From NCBI RefSeq assembly GCF_021653995.1, contig NZ_JAJJOZ010000009.1, forward strand, positions 124,001-188,000: DNA of 64,000 nucleotides. The letters run 5' to 3'. This DNA is from Allopusillimonas lactea (GTDB lineage Bacteria > Pseudomonadota > Gammaproteobacteria > Burkholderiales > Burkholderiaceae_B). The translations under genes and the position numbers were made by a program. This document shows positions 19,270 through 27,903 of this stretch, one piece after another (position 1 is the first letter of the stretch; each line of letters opens with the position of its first letter). The notes below the pieces were generated by a model. It worked only from the letters and a program-made list of their open reading frames with translations, did not search any database and had not been told where the DNA came from.

Positions 19270-19338
19270 TGTTCTGCCGCAGCCGCGAAGGTTTCGGGCG
19301 GTGAATCACACCACCACCGCTTGTTCGCAAGTTAAATA

Positions 19339-19352
19339 TGTCGGCACCGACA
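19339..19352. promoter_or_regulatory. palindrome upstream of the Bug receptor operon
   Basis: TGTCGG-CA-CCGACA is a 14-base near-perfect inverted repeat (6-base arms) in the 222-base gap before the Bug gene, about 140 bases from its ATG. It may be an operator for a regulator of the acyl-CoA operon. No regulator gene is adjacent, so the assignment is tentative. Confidence 0.35.
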
Positions 19353-19491
19353 AGCCTATTCATCTCAAATTCTCAAACAACGCGTTCGAATCTTTCTGAT
19401 TGATCTGGTAGATAGCGATCCATACACTGAATCACCGCTTTGACAAGCGTCGATCAGCATTCGCTGCGTACAGATAAATAAGGAGACTCTC

Positions 19492-20493
19492 ATGGCGTTG
19501 ACGCGCTCAGGAAAATTCGGCCTACTCGGCTATAGCCTAGTATTTGGCTCGCTCACCATGTCGGGCGCCACCAGTCAGGCACTCGCAGGAAACACCTCAT
19601 ATCCTACCAAGCCAGTAACCATAGTGGTGGCCTTTCCGCCCGGAGGCATGACAGATATCGTCACTCGCGCGCTGGCTAATGAGCTGTCGCAGAACCTGAA
19701 GCAGCCATTCATCATCGAGAATCGCCCCGGTGCCGCCGGACAAGTAGGAACAGAATATGTCGCCAAGCAGCAAGCCGACGGCTATACCTTTCTGGTGGGG
19801 GCTACGGGATATGTGATCGCGCCCGCGATGAAAAAAGTGGGCTATGACCCGCTCAAAAGCCTGGAGCCGGTAGCGGTACTTGCCAAATCACCCAACCTCA
19901 TCGTGGTCAACCCAAAAGTCCCCGCGAACAATCTGACTGAATTCCTGGGCTGGGCCAAGACTCAGTCCAGCATTCCCTTTGGCACAGCAGGCGTGGCGGG
20001 CTCCACACACTTGGGTGGTGAATGGCTGCGCAAAGCCACTGGCTACGCATTTGTCCATGTGCCATACAAGGGCGCCGCGCCGGCCATCAACGACGTTGTG
20101 GCGAGCCAGATCCCGGTAGCTGTACAGGACTCCATGAGCGTATCCGCTTTCATCAGTAGCGGCCGCCTGCGTCCCATTGCTAACATGGCCGCCGAGCGCA
20201 GCAAACTGTTCCCCGAATTGCCGACGATGCAAGAAGCGGGCTTCAAAGACTTCAACGTCTACACCTGGCTCGGCTTGTATGCTCCCGCGGGCACCCCCGC
20301 CCCAGTCATGACGATGCTGAACAAAGAAATCAACAAGATCATGAATTCACCCGAGATGGTTGAGCGCCTGCGCCTACAGTACAGCGAACCTCTTGGCGTG
20401 ATGAATCTGAAGCAGACACATCAATTCGTCGAAGATGAAGTGAACAAATGGAAGCGCGTGGTACAGGAAACTGGCGTGAAGACCGATGAGTGA
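19492..20493 (+). CDS. Bug/TctC-family periplasmic tricarboxylate-type solute receptor
   Basis: The 333-residue secreted protein has a signal peptide ending near SQALAG. The Bug fold follows with YPTKPVTIVVAFPPGGMTD, IENRPGAAGQVGTEYVAKQ, HVPYKGAAPAINDVV and PELPTMQEAGF. Bug receptors bind small carboxylates or related ligands. Many have no TctAB partner beside them, as here. AAGGAGA lies seven bases before the ATG. Its stop overlaps the next gene by eight bases, so it is the lead gene of an acyl-CoA catabolic operon and probably binds that pathway's acid. Confidence 0.93.
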   Translation: MALTRSGKFGLLGYSLVFGSLTMSGATSQALAGNTSYPTKPVTIVVAFPPGGMTDIVTRALANELSQNLKQPFIIENRPGAAGQVGTEYVAKQQADGYTFLVGATGYVIAPAMKKVGYDPLKSLEPVAVLAKSPNLIVVNPKVPANNLTEFLGWAKTQSSIPFGTAGVAGSTHLGGEWLRKATGYAFVHVPYKGAAPAINDVVASQIPVAVQDSMSVSAFISSGRLRPIANMAAERSKLFPELPTMQEAGFKDFNVYTWLGLYAPAGTPAPVMTMLNKEINKIMNSPEMVERLRLQYSEPLGVMNLKQTHQFVEDEVNKWKRVVQETGVKTDE

Positions 20494-20899
20494 CGCATTC
20501 ATCAATATGGGCGTGCCACGGGCCGCTGCGGTCGAAGCCTGCGACAGGCGCTACTTCAGCGCACTGGCGCAGGGCAGGTTTGAGATCCCCAAATGCCGGA
20601 GTTGCGACAAATTTCATTTCTTTCCTCGCGTGTGCTGCCCGCATTGCGGCGCGCAGGCGCTGGACTGGGTAGCGCCTTCGGGTAAGGGAACCGTCTATTC
20701 CGTAACGATTGTGCGTGCCCGCGAAGGCGACGACTACACAGTGGTCTTGGTAGATCTGGAAGAAGGCCCGCGCATGATGAGCCGCGTCGTGGACATGCCC
20801 GTGGAAGCAGTGCAAATTGGCATGCCAGTGCATGCACGCATCGATCAAACAACCGAAGGCCCGCTCCTTGTATTTATCGCCGCAGAGGAACAACCATGA
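20486..20899 (+). CDS. DUF35 zinc-ribbon/OB-fold protein, partner of thiolase-like enzyme
   Basis: A 137-residue protein with a four-cysteine rubredoxin-like zinc ribbon at about 34-52 (CRSC and CPHCG) followed by an acyl-CoA-binding OB fold (GKGTVYSVTIVRA, VLVDLEEGPRMMSRVVD). DUF35 proteins form complexes with thiolase-superfamily partners, as in steroid side-chain aldolases and ketothiolases. The gene overlaps both the Bug gene (8 bases) and the thiolase-like gene (4 bases), so a complex with the latter is expected. Confidence 0.88.
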   Translation: MSDAFINMGVPRAAAVEACDRRYFSALAQGRFEIPKCRSCDKFHFFPRVCCPHCGAQALDWVAPSGKGTVYSVTIVRAREGDDYTVVLVDLEEGPRMMSRVVDMPVEAVQIGMPVHARIDQTTEGPLLVFIAAEEQP

Positions 20900-22059
20900 G
20901 TACAAGGTCTTCACGCGGATCCATTGCCATTCTGGGCACGGGGCTCGCGGGCATGGGGCATGCTGGCGGCGCCACTGAGCAAGAAATCATTGCCCAAGCT
21001 GCTTGCATGGCGATTGACCGCAGCGGCCTGCGCAAGTCCGATATCGATGGCATCATTACCTCCAGCCTTACCTCGCCTTGGTGGGTGATGCGCATGGCAG
21101 AATACTTGGGCATTCGTCCACGTTTTTCCGACAGCACCATGTTTGGCGGATCGGCATTCATTGCTGACCTTAAGATTGCGCAAATGGCCATTGATGCTGG
21201 CGAATGTGAGAATGTGCTGATTTGCTACGGTAGCACACCGCGCAGCGCGCCGAGCAGTTCGCGCATCAACCAGATGCGCGCAGAGCTGGATCCCCAGCCT
21301 TACGAACACCCGTATAAGGCGTTCAATCCCGTGTCGAGCTATTCACTCGCCGCCGCCCGGCATATGTACGAATATGGAACGACACGAAAACAGCTAGCTG
21401 AAGTTGCCGTGGCGGCACGCAAGTGGGCGCAACTCAACCCGGATGCATTCTCCAGGACGCCGCTGACCGTGGATGATGTCATCAATGCAAAGATGATTTC
21501 CGATCCGCTTACGGTGCGCGACTGCTGCCTGGTCACGGACGGCGCAGGGGCTATCGTTGTCACGTCCTCCAAGCGAGCCAAGGCGCTGCACAGCAAGCCT
21601 ATCTATGTGCTTGGTAGCGGCTTTGCACACTGGCATCGCCAGATATCCTGCATGGACGATCTCACCGTCACGCCAGCACTGGAATCCGGCCGCAAAGCAT
21701 TTACACAGGCTGGACTCACACCTGCGGACGTAGATGTCGTCGAGCTGTATGACGCATTCACCATAAATCCGATTCTTTTTCTCGAAGATCTCGGGTTCTG
21801 CAGCAAGGGCGAAGGCGGCTCCTTTATCGAAGGCGGGCGGATTGAACCAGGTGGCGCCTTCCCCATGAACACCAATGGTGGAGGCCTGTCGTGTATTCAC
21901 CCCGGTATGTACAGCATTTTTCTGATCATTGAAGCAGTGACACAGCTACGCGCACAAGCCAATGCTCGGCAGGTCGACGGTGCAGAGGTAGCCTTGGTGC
22001 ACGGCAACGGCGGCGTGCTGTCAAGCCAAGCAACGGCGATTCTATCGTCTTCGCTCTGA
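20896..22059 (+). CDS. thiolase-fold acyl-CoA enzyme lacking the nucleophilic cysteine (possible retro-aldolase)
   Basis: The 387 residues have the lipid-transfer/SCP-x type thiolase fold: ATEQEIIAQAACMAIDRSGL, VTDGAGAIVVTSSKRA, DVDVVELYDAFTINPILF, GAFPMNTNGGGLSCIHPGM. Where thiolases carry their nucleophilic cysteine the sequence reads MFGGSAF (82-88). The C-terminal CxG motif is replaced by HGNGG (about 370). The HPG histidine remains (about 335). Cysteine-less members paired with DUF35 proteins, such as steroid side-chain Ltp2, are retro-aldolases. That reaction is an inference here; conventional thiolysis is unlikely without the cysteine. ATGA overlap with the DUF35 gene. Confidence 0.8.
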   Translation: MSTRSSRGSIAILGTGLAGMGHAGGATEQEIIAQAACMAIDRSGLRKSDIDGIITSSLTSPWWVMRMAEYLGIRPRFSDSTMFGGSAFIADLKIAQMAIDAGECENVLICYGSTPRSAPSSSRINQMRAELDPQPYEHPYKAFNPVSSYSLAAARHMYEYGTTRKQLAEVAVAARKWAQLNPDAFSRTPLTVDDVINAKMISDPLTVRDCCLVTDGAGAIVVTSSKRAKALHSKPIYVLGSGFAHWHRQISCMDDLTVTPALESGRKAFTQAGLTPADVDVVELYDAFTINPILFLEDLGFCSKGEGGSFIEGGRIEPGGAFPMNTNGGGLSCIHPGMYSIFLIIEAVTQLRAQANARQVDGAEVALVHGNGGVLSSQATAILSSSL

Positions 22060-22110
22060 GTGGAAGAAAGCCACTAATAAAGAAACCAATTAGACGGGAG
22101 AGGTGATTGC

Positions 22111-23301
22111 ATGACGCTGCCAGATGACAATGCGGCGCTGGAGGCATTTCGCGACGAGGTTCGCGCATTCCTCGAAGAACAGTTGCCATATGATTTGCGC
22201 CGCAAGGTGCTGGAACACAAGCGCCTAAAAAAGGAGGACTTTCTTCGCTGGCAAGCCATTCTGCACGCCCGAGGCTGGGCAGCACCCAACTGGCCCACAG
22301 CGTTTGGCGGTACGGGTTGGTCGCTTGCCCAGCGCCTCATCTTCGACGACGAATGCGCGATCGCTGGTGCACCAGAAACCGTACCATTTGGCCTGCGGAT
22401 GGTTGCGCCGGTATTAATGAGGTACGGAACACAATCACAGAAGGACTACTACCTCCCCCGTATCCTTTCAGGGCAAGACTGGTGGTGCCAAGGTTACTCC
22501 GAGCCCGGCTCAGGCTCGGACCTTGCTTCGCTGCGTACGCGCGCCGAGATCCACGGCGATGGGTTCATTGTTCACGGGCAAAAGACATGGACCACCTATG
22601 CACAGTATGCGGACATGATGTTCTGCCTAGTCCGCACGGATCCGCAGGCCAGGGCACAGGCCGGTATTTCATTCCTCCTCATAGACATGAAATCACCCGG
22701 CGTAACGGTGCGGCCAATCCGTACTATCGATGGCGACACAGAAATCAATGAGGTGTTTCTGGACGGTGTTCAAGTGCCCCAGGCAAACCTGGTGGGCGAG
22801 CTAAACAAAGGCTGGTCCTACGCGAAGTACCTACTGTCGCACGAGCGTTTTGGCGCGGCACGCGTGGGGCGCTGCAAGCGCGAGCTTACATTTCTCAAGC
22901 GCGTTTTGCATGAACGCGTCGTGGACGGCGTTGTGCTCGCTGAACGTGAAAACTGGAGACAAAACATTGCCCAACTCGATCTGGAGCTGCTCGCTCTGGA
23001 AGCGTCTGTGCAGCGCCTGGTGCGCCAAGCAGAGGATACTGCCGGCAACGGTGCCGAGGCGTCCATTCTAAAGCTGATGGGCACCACACTTGCGCAGGCA
23101 ATCACCGAATATCAAGTACAGGCGGCCGGTCCCTTGGGCATGGAATTCTGCCAGCAGGCGTTCGAGCTTGCCGAACCAGGCGCGGAAGATTGGGCGGCAA
23201 CACTGACCGGCTTTTACCTGAACCTCAGAAAAATTTCCATCTATGGCGGAGCTGACGAAATTCAGCGCAACATCATTGCCAAGACAGCCCTCGGCCTGTA
23301 A
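22111..23301 (+). CDS. acyl-CoA dehydrogenase, FadE-like subunit 1
   Basis: A 396-residue flavoprotein. It has the N-terminal helical domain, the FAD/substrate region (QGYSEPGSGSDLASL, GFIVHGQKTWTTYAQYAD) and the C-terminal IYGGADEIQRNIIAKTALG. In medium-chain enzymes the equivalent loop has the catalytic Glu as YEGT; here it is glycine, as is common in bacterial dicarboxylate and side-chain dehydrogenase large subunits. It is followed after six bases by a second dehydrogenase subunit, which suggests a heteromeric enzyme like PimC/PimD or ChsE pairs. It would introduce the alpha,beta double bond in the operon's acyl-CoA. Confidence 0.92.
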   Translation: MTLPDDNAALEAFRDEVRAFLEEQLPYDLRRKVLEHKRLKKEDFLRWQAILHARGWAAPNWPTAFGGTGWSLAQRLIFDDECAIAGAPETVPFGLRMVAPVLMRYGTQSQKDYYLPRILSGQDWWCQGYSEPGSGSDLASLRTRAEIHGDGFIVHGQKTWTTYAQYADMMFCLVRTDPQARAQAGISFLLIDMKSPGVTVRPIRTIDGDTEINEVFLDGVQVPQANLVGELNKGWSYAKYLLSHERFGAARVGRCKRELTFLKRVLHERVVDGVVLAERENWRQNIAQLDLELLALEASVQRLVRQAEDTAGNGAEASILKLMGTTLAQAITEYQVQAAGPLGMEFCQQAFELAEPGAEDWAATLTGFYLNLRKISIYGGADEIQRNIIAKTALGL

Positions 23302-23307
23302 CGCATC

Positions 23308-24477
23308 ATGAATGACTATCTGAATGACGAACAGCGCCAGCTGGTGCACGCGCTGACGCGATATCTGGAGCGGGAGCACCGTCTGCCCGATTCAGGAGTT
23401 CAACTGTCTGGTGCCCGGCATCTCGACACTCCGTCTGCGCATTGGGCAGCATTTTCCAACTTCGGCCTGCTGGCCCTTTCAGTGGATGAAGCTCAAGGCG
23501 GCATTCAGGACGATCCTGTATGCGTGCATGCCGCTATGGAGCAGTTCGGCCGTCATCTTGTGCGCGAACCTTACCTGGGCACAATCGTACAGGGCGCGCG
23601 GATCCTGGCACATTCTGCCCGCGCACAACCGGAGGCGAGCACACTGCTCAATCTCGTGCTCGAAGGCAACTGCCAGCTCGCGCTGGCTCATGCTGAACGG
23701 CAAACGGATTACAACCTACATAACATTGAAGCGCGTGCTGTCCGAAACGCGTCCGGATGGGTGCTCGACGGTCACAAGGTCTTCGTGCATTACGCCGCGC
23801 AGGCCCATTCGTGGCTAGTACTCGCACGTACACGCGGAGCACCGCTCGATCAAGACGGACTATCACTTTTTATTGTCGATCCGCAGGCACATGGCGTTCG
23901 TTGCCGCAACTACTTCAATCTGGATGGTTCTTCATGCGCCGAGATCTGGTTTGATAGCGTACAGCTTTCCCCCTCCAGTATTATCGGCATGGAGCATGGG
24001 GCGTGGCAGATATTCGAGCGCGCCTGCACATACGCTAACGCAGCACTGTGCGCGGAAGCGGTCGGCGCGATGTCGGCGGTACTGGATGCCACAACCGCGT
24101 ATGCCAAGGAGCGCAAGCAGTTTGGCACCGCCATTGGCAGCTTCCAGGCAATTCAACACCGTCTGGTGGACATGTACATACAGTGCGAAAAATCGCGCTC
24201 GCTATCGCAGCGCGCGAGCTCCATGGCCAATACAGACGGCTTTCTCACCGCAGTGTCCGCGGCCAAGGCAATGTGCTGTCAATCTGCGCGCTTCATCAGC
24301 CAAAGCGCTATCCAGATTCACGGTGGCATCGGCATGACGGACGAGCTGGCGTTAGGCAAGTTCGTTAAACGGTTGATGACGATCACCCACACACTGGGCG
24401 ATCAACAGCATCATATCCAGCAGTTCGTGCGGATGACGCAGCCACTATCGGCGGTGCGTCTAGCCACTACATACTGA
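23308..24477 (+). CDS. acyl-CoA dehydrogenase, FadE-like subunit 2
   Basis: The 389-residue partner is more divergent than its upstream neighbour. Visible family parts are FSNFGLLALSVDEAQGG, VLDGHKVFVHYAAQAHSWLV, AYAKERKQFGTAIGSFQAIQ and QIHGGIGMTDELALGKFVKR. The FAD-contacting segment of subunit 1 (SEPGSGSD) is much reduced (AHAERQTDYNLHN). This asymmetry is typical of alpha2-beta2 heterotetramers in which each subunit gives only part of the active site. The gene begins six bases after its partner. Confidence 0.88.
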   Translation: MNDYLNDEQRQLVHALTRYLEREHRLPDSGVQLSGARHLDTPSAHWAAFSNFGLLALSVDEAQGGIQDDPVCVHAAMEQFGRHLVREPYLGTIVQGARILAHSARAQPEASTLLNLVLEGNCQLALAHAERQTDYNLHNIEARAVRNASGWVLDGHKVFVHYAAQAHSWLVLARTRGAPLDQDGLSLFIVDPQAHGVRCRNYFNLDGSSCAEIWFDSVQLSPSSIIGMEHGAWQIFERACTYANAALCAEAVGAMSAVLDATTAYAKERKQFGTAIGSFQAIQHRLVDMYIQCEKSRSLSQRASSMANTDGFLTAVSAAKAMCCQSARFISQSAIQIHGGIGMTDELALGKFVKRLMTITHTLGDQQHHIQQFVRMTQPLSAVRLATTY

Positions 24478-24491
24478 AAGGGAGATTAACT

Positions 24492-26588
24492 ATGAATGTC
24501 ACAGAAGGCGGGGCTAAGATATCTGGCACCATCCGTTACCAAACGATCGAGGGCGTGGCGCTCATCATCATCGATAACCCGCCGATCAACGGGCTGGGCG
24601 ACACCGTGCGTCGCGGCATTTCGGATGCATTGACCCTAGCCCGCGCAGACGCGGATGTACGGGCAGTGGTGCTGATGGGTGCCGGAAAGGTGTTCTGCGG
24701 CGGTGCCGACATCCGCCAATTCAATACACCCGCCGCCAAAGCGCGCCCGTTGCTGCGTGACGTAAATCGAGACATCGAGCGTTGCGTAAAGCCTGTTATC
24801 GCATGTATTCACGGGGTCGCGCTCGGAGGTGGTCTTGAGCTGGCGCTCGCTTGCCACTATCGCATCGCCCAGCGTTCAGCTCGTGTGGGGCTGCCCGAGG
24901 TGAACCTTGGGCTCGTACCCGGCGGAGGCGGCACACAGCGCCTGCCGCGCCTGATCGGCGTGAATAATGCTGTACGCTTGATTTCCACCGGGAAGCAGAT
25001 TGACGCTGAAGAAGCGTTGTCGTTAAAGCTTGTAGATCATATATTTGACGGCCATCTTGTACATGCGGCCGTCGCATTCGCGCAGGCAGCGGCTGCGTCT
25101 AAAGAACCCTTGCCCCTGCTCGCGAACACGCGGATTCCGACATCTGATCTTCCGGACTTCGATACATTGCGCAACGGCGTCAAGCCCAAAGCACGCAATG
25201 CGCTTGCTCAACGCACAGCTATCACATGCATCGAAGCTGCGACACAGTTGCCTTTTGAGCAGGGACTCGATAAGGAACGCGCCTTGTTCGAGGAGCTTGT
25301 GGCGGGCACGCCATCCAAAGCACTGCGACATATGTTCTTCGCCGAGAAGGAGGCAGCCAAGTTTGCCATGGCGGATACCAGCCAGGCGGTGCTTCCAGTG
25401 CGCAGTGTGGGCATTCTGGGAGCAGGCACCATGGGCGGTGGTATTGCCATGGCACTCGCGAATGCCGGGATTCCGGTGGTGTTGTGTGAGCAGGATCAGG
25501 CTGCGCTTGATCGCGGCATGTCGCTCATAGAACGCAACTATCAGATCTCCGTCTCGCGGGGTGGCCTGACGGCCGAAGCTGTAGAGGCGCGGCTACGCCG
25601 CATACAGACCACACTGGACATGACGACCTTCGCCGACGTAGATCTGGTTATCGAAGCTGTCTACGAAGACATAAGCGTCAAACGCGACGTCTTCACGAAG
25701 CTGGATCGCATCTGCAAGGCTGGCGCGATTCTGGCGACCAACACTTCGCGCCTTAACATCAACGACATCGCAGCCGTCACACAACGCCCACAGGACGTGA
25801 TCGGACTACATTTCTTCAGTCCGGCCAATGTTATGAAGCTGCTTGAGGTGGTGCGGGGCGAGAAGACATCGGACGCCGTCATCGCATCCTCGATGCGGTT
25901 GGCGGTAACCATCGGCAAGATCCCGGTGCTGGTCGGTGTATGCGAAGGGTTTGTCGGCAACCGCATGCTCACGGGATACTGGCGCGAAGCAGGCTTTTTG
26001 CTCGAAGAAGGTGCATCCGTAGCGCAGATCGATGCAGCGATGCAGAACTTCGGCTTTGCGATGGGGCCGCTTGCCATGGCTGACTTGGCCGGTATGGACA
26101 TCAACTGGGCGACGCGCAAGCGGCTCGCACCCACTCGCCCTAGTCATCTGCGCTACTCCAAGGTGGCCGACAGAATATGCGAACTAGGGCGTTTCGGCCA
26201 GAAAACCGGCGCGGGTTACTACCGCTATGAGTTGGGAAATCGTACACCGATCCCCGATCCAAGTGTCGAAAAACTGATCGCAGAGTGCGCTCGCGAAGCC
26301 GGCATCGCGCGCCGTCAGGTAACCGACGAAGAAATTGTTGAGCGCTGTGTGCTTGCACTGGTCAACGAAGGCGCGCATATAGTTGATGAAGGTATTGCAC
26401 AACGCGCGTCCGATGTGGATGTTGTCTATGTTAATGGCTATGGCTTTCCGGCTTGGCGGGGCGGGCCTATGTTCTATGCTCAGACGCTGGGTTGGGGGCT
26501 GGTATTGGAGAAAATTCACAACCTTCATGCCATGCACGGCGATCATTGGGTACCGGCACCATGGATAGCGCAACAGGCATTAGCCTGA
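24492..26588 (+). CDS. enoyl-CoA hydratase / 3-hydroxyacyl-CoA dehydrogenase fusion
   Basis: The 698-residue bifunctional beta-oxidation enzyme has an N-terminal crotonase domain (about 15-200: GAGKVFCGGADIRQF, GVALGGGLELALACHYRIA, LPEVNLGLVPGGGGTQRLPR). Then come the Rossmann domain (about 300-480: VGILGAGTMGGGIAMALANA, LATNTSRLNINDIA, GLHFFSPANVMKLLEVV) and two C-terminal helical domains (GFVGNRMLTGYWREA, NGYGFPAWRGGPMFYA). It is FadJ-like in order. GAAAGGGAG precedes the ATG. As last gene of the operon it should hydrate the enoyl-CoA made by the dehydrogenase pair. Confidence 0.95.
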   Translation: MNVTEGGAKISGTIRYQTIEGVALIIIDNPPINGLGDTVRRGISDALTLARADADVRAVVLMGAGKVFCGGADIRQFNTPAAKARPLLRDVNRDIERCVKPVIACIHGVALGGGLELALACHYRIAQRSARVGLPEVNLGLVPGGGGTQRLPRLIGVNNAVRLISTGKQIDAEEALSLKLVDHIFDGHLVHAAVAFAQAAAASKEPLPLLANTRIPTSDLPDFDTLRNGVKPKARNALAQRTAITCIEAATQLPFEQGLDKERALFEELVAGTPSKALRHMFFAEKEAAKFAMADTSQAVLPVRSVGILGAGTMGGGIAMALANAGIPVVLCEQDQAALDRGMSLIERNYQISVSRGGLTAEAVEARLRRIQTTLDMTTFADVDLVIEAVYEDISVKRDVFTKLDRICKAGAILATNTSRLNINDIAAVTQRPQDVIGLHFFSPANVMKLLEVVRGEKTSDAVIASSMRLAVTIGKIPVLVGVCEGFVGNRMLTGYWREAGFLLEEGASVAQIDAAMQNFGFAMGPLAMADLAGMDINWATRKRLAPTRPSHLRYSKVADRICELGRFGQKTGAGYYRYELGNRTPIPDPSVEKLIAECAREAGIARRQVTDEEIVERCVLALVNEGAHIVDEGIAQRASDVDVVYVNGYGFPAWRGGPMFYAQTLGWGLVLEKIHNLHAMHGDHWVPAPWIAQQALA

Positions 26589-26843
26589 AGTTTGCTCCAT
26601 GGATCAACCTGGGGCATGTCTGCAACCACTGATACTCATGGCCCCTGTAACAAACGCGGTGCCTTGATCGTCAACCTCCAACGCATCTGGCATAGCCCCC
26701 TGCACATGCCTCCTGCAACTATGTTCAAACTCCTATCCAGGCTATGTAAACACCGTATACCGCCGGCCCCCTCTCCTCCTTTACAGTTGAAACGCCGGCA
26801 GTTTGGCGCCGGTATTTCTTGATAAGAACACCCCTGGAGACGA

Positions 26844-27851
26844 ATGATGATGAACACCCTAAGGCGCCGGCTCTTGCTGGCGGGTTCGGTGGCCGGCTTG
26901 GCCGCCTGCACGCCGCTGGGCAACACAAAGCGTTCAGACGTGAATGTTGCGGCACTGTTCTGCGGCAATGTGAATGACGGCGGTTTCATGCAGGCTGGGT
27001 ATGAAGGCTTGATGCTGGCGCAGCGCAAGCTGGGTGTTTCCACCTATCATCTGGACGGCGTCGCCAACGAAACAAATGCGCAGATCGCCGCGCTGGAAAA
27101 ACTGGCGGCGCGGCGGCCGCGGCTTATCGTGGCGCATGGGGGGCAGAACAACAAAGCGGCGCAGCAGGTTGCAGCTGCGCATCCCGACATCCTGTTTGTG
27201 GTGACGCAGGGCAGCGTGCATGCGGCCAATCTGTCGAGCTACGATGTGCTGCAGGAAGAATCCGCCTGGCTGGCCGGCGCTTATGCGGCCATGATGACGC
27301 GCACCAAGGTGGTGGCGCACCAATCCGGTATCCGCGTACCGCCGGGCCTGCGCGCACGCGCTGCCTATGCGCATGGTGTGCGCACTGCGGATCCATCCGT
27401 CAAGCTGCTAACCAACTTCTCGGGCAACCAGGACGATGTGGCGCTGGCTGATCGCGTCACGCGCGCCCAAGCCAAGGCGGGCGCGGACATTATCTACACC
27501 ATGCTCAATTCTGGCCGCTCAGGCACCACCGAAGCTTGCCGCGCGCTGGGCATAAAGGAGATCGGCAACGTCGCCGACTGGGTCGCCCGCGATCCTGCTG
27601 TGTTCATTGCCTCGGCCTACGCCGATGTGGGCATCGGCGTCTATGAAGCCTGCAAAGATGTCGCCAACAATACGTTCAAGGGCGGCCAGGTTTTCAAGGT
27701 GGGCCTGAAGAACCCCGACGCGGTGCGGCTGATTATGGCGGCCGACACGCCCGCACCCGTGCGCCAGCGGATCGAAAGCTATCAGCAACAGATTCTGTCG
27801 GGCCAGATAAAAGTTCAGACCGAGTACAACGGGCCTGAATTCAAGATCTGA
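26844..27851 (+). CDS. BMP/PnrA-family substrate-binding lipoprotein
   Basis: The 335-residue protein has a lipoprotein signal: MMMNTLRRR, a hydrophobic stretch and lipobox LAAC with the lipidated cysteine at 22. The mature part follows the basic-membrane-protein family (VAALFCGNVNDGGFMQAGYE, LDGVANETNAQIAALEKLA, VVTQGSVHAANLSSYDVLQE). Such proteins feed ABC importers for nucleosides or similar ligands. No ABC ATPase or permease is adjacent, so it is an orphan here. A purine-nucleoside ligand would suit the window but is speculative. CTGGAGACGA precedes the ATG. Confidence 0.9.
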   Translation: MMMNTLRRRLLLAGSVAGLAACTPLGNTKRSDVNVAALFCGNVNDGGFMQAGYEGLMLAQRKLGVSTYHLDGVANETNAQIAALEKLAARRPRLIVAHGGQNNKAAQQVAAAHPDILFVVTQGSVHAANLSSYDVLQEESAWLAGAYAAMMTRTKVVAHQSGIRVPPGLRARAAYAHGVRTADPSVKLLTNFSGNQDDVALADRVTRAQAKAGADIIYTMLNSGRSGTTEACRALGIKEIGNVADWVARDPAVFIASAYADVGIGVYEACKDVANNTFKGGQVFKVGLKNPDAVRLIMAADTPAPVRQRIESYQQQILSGQIKVQTEYNGPEFKI

Positions 27852-27903
27852 GGCTGCATTGCGCTTCGGAAGCGGGCCTTGAACCCGGCGTCCAGCCATG
27901 CGC

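Noticed and set aside
27862..27874. Small inverted repeat CGCTT-CGG-AAGCG between the BMP and GntR genes as a bidirectional terminator
   Set aside because: The stem is only five pairs and neither strand has a T-run after it, so it is too weak to call.
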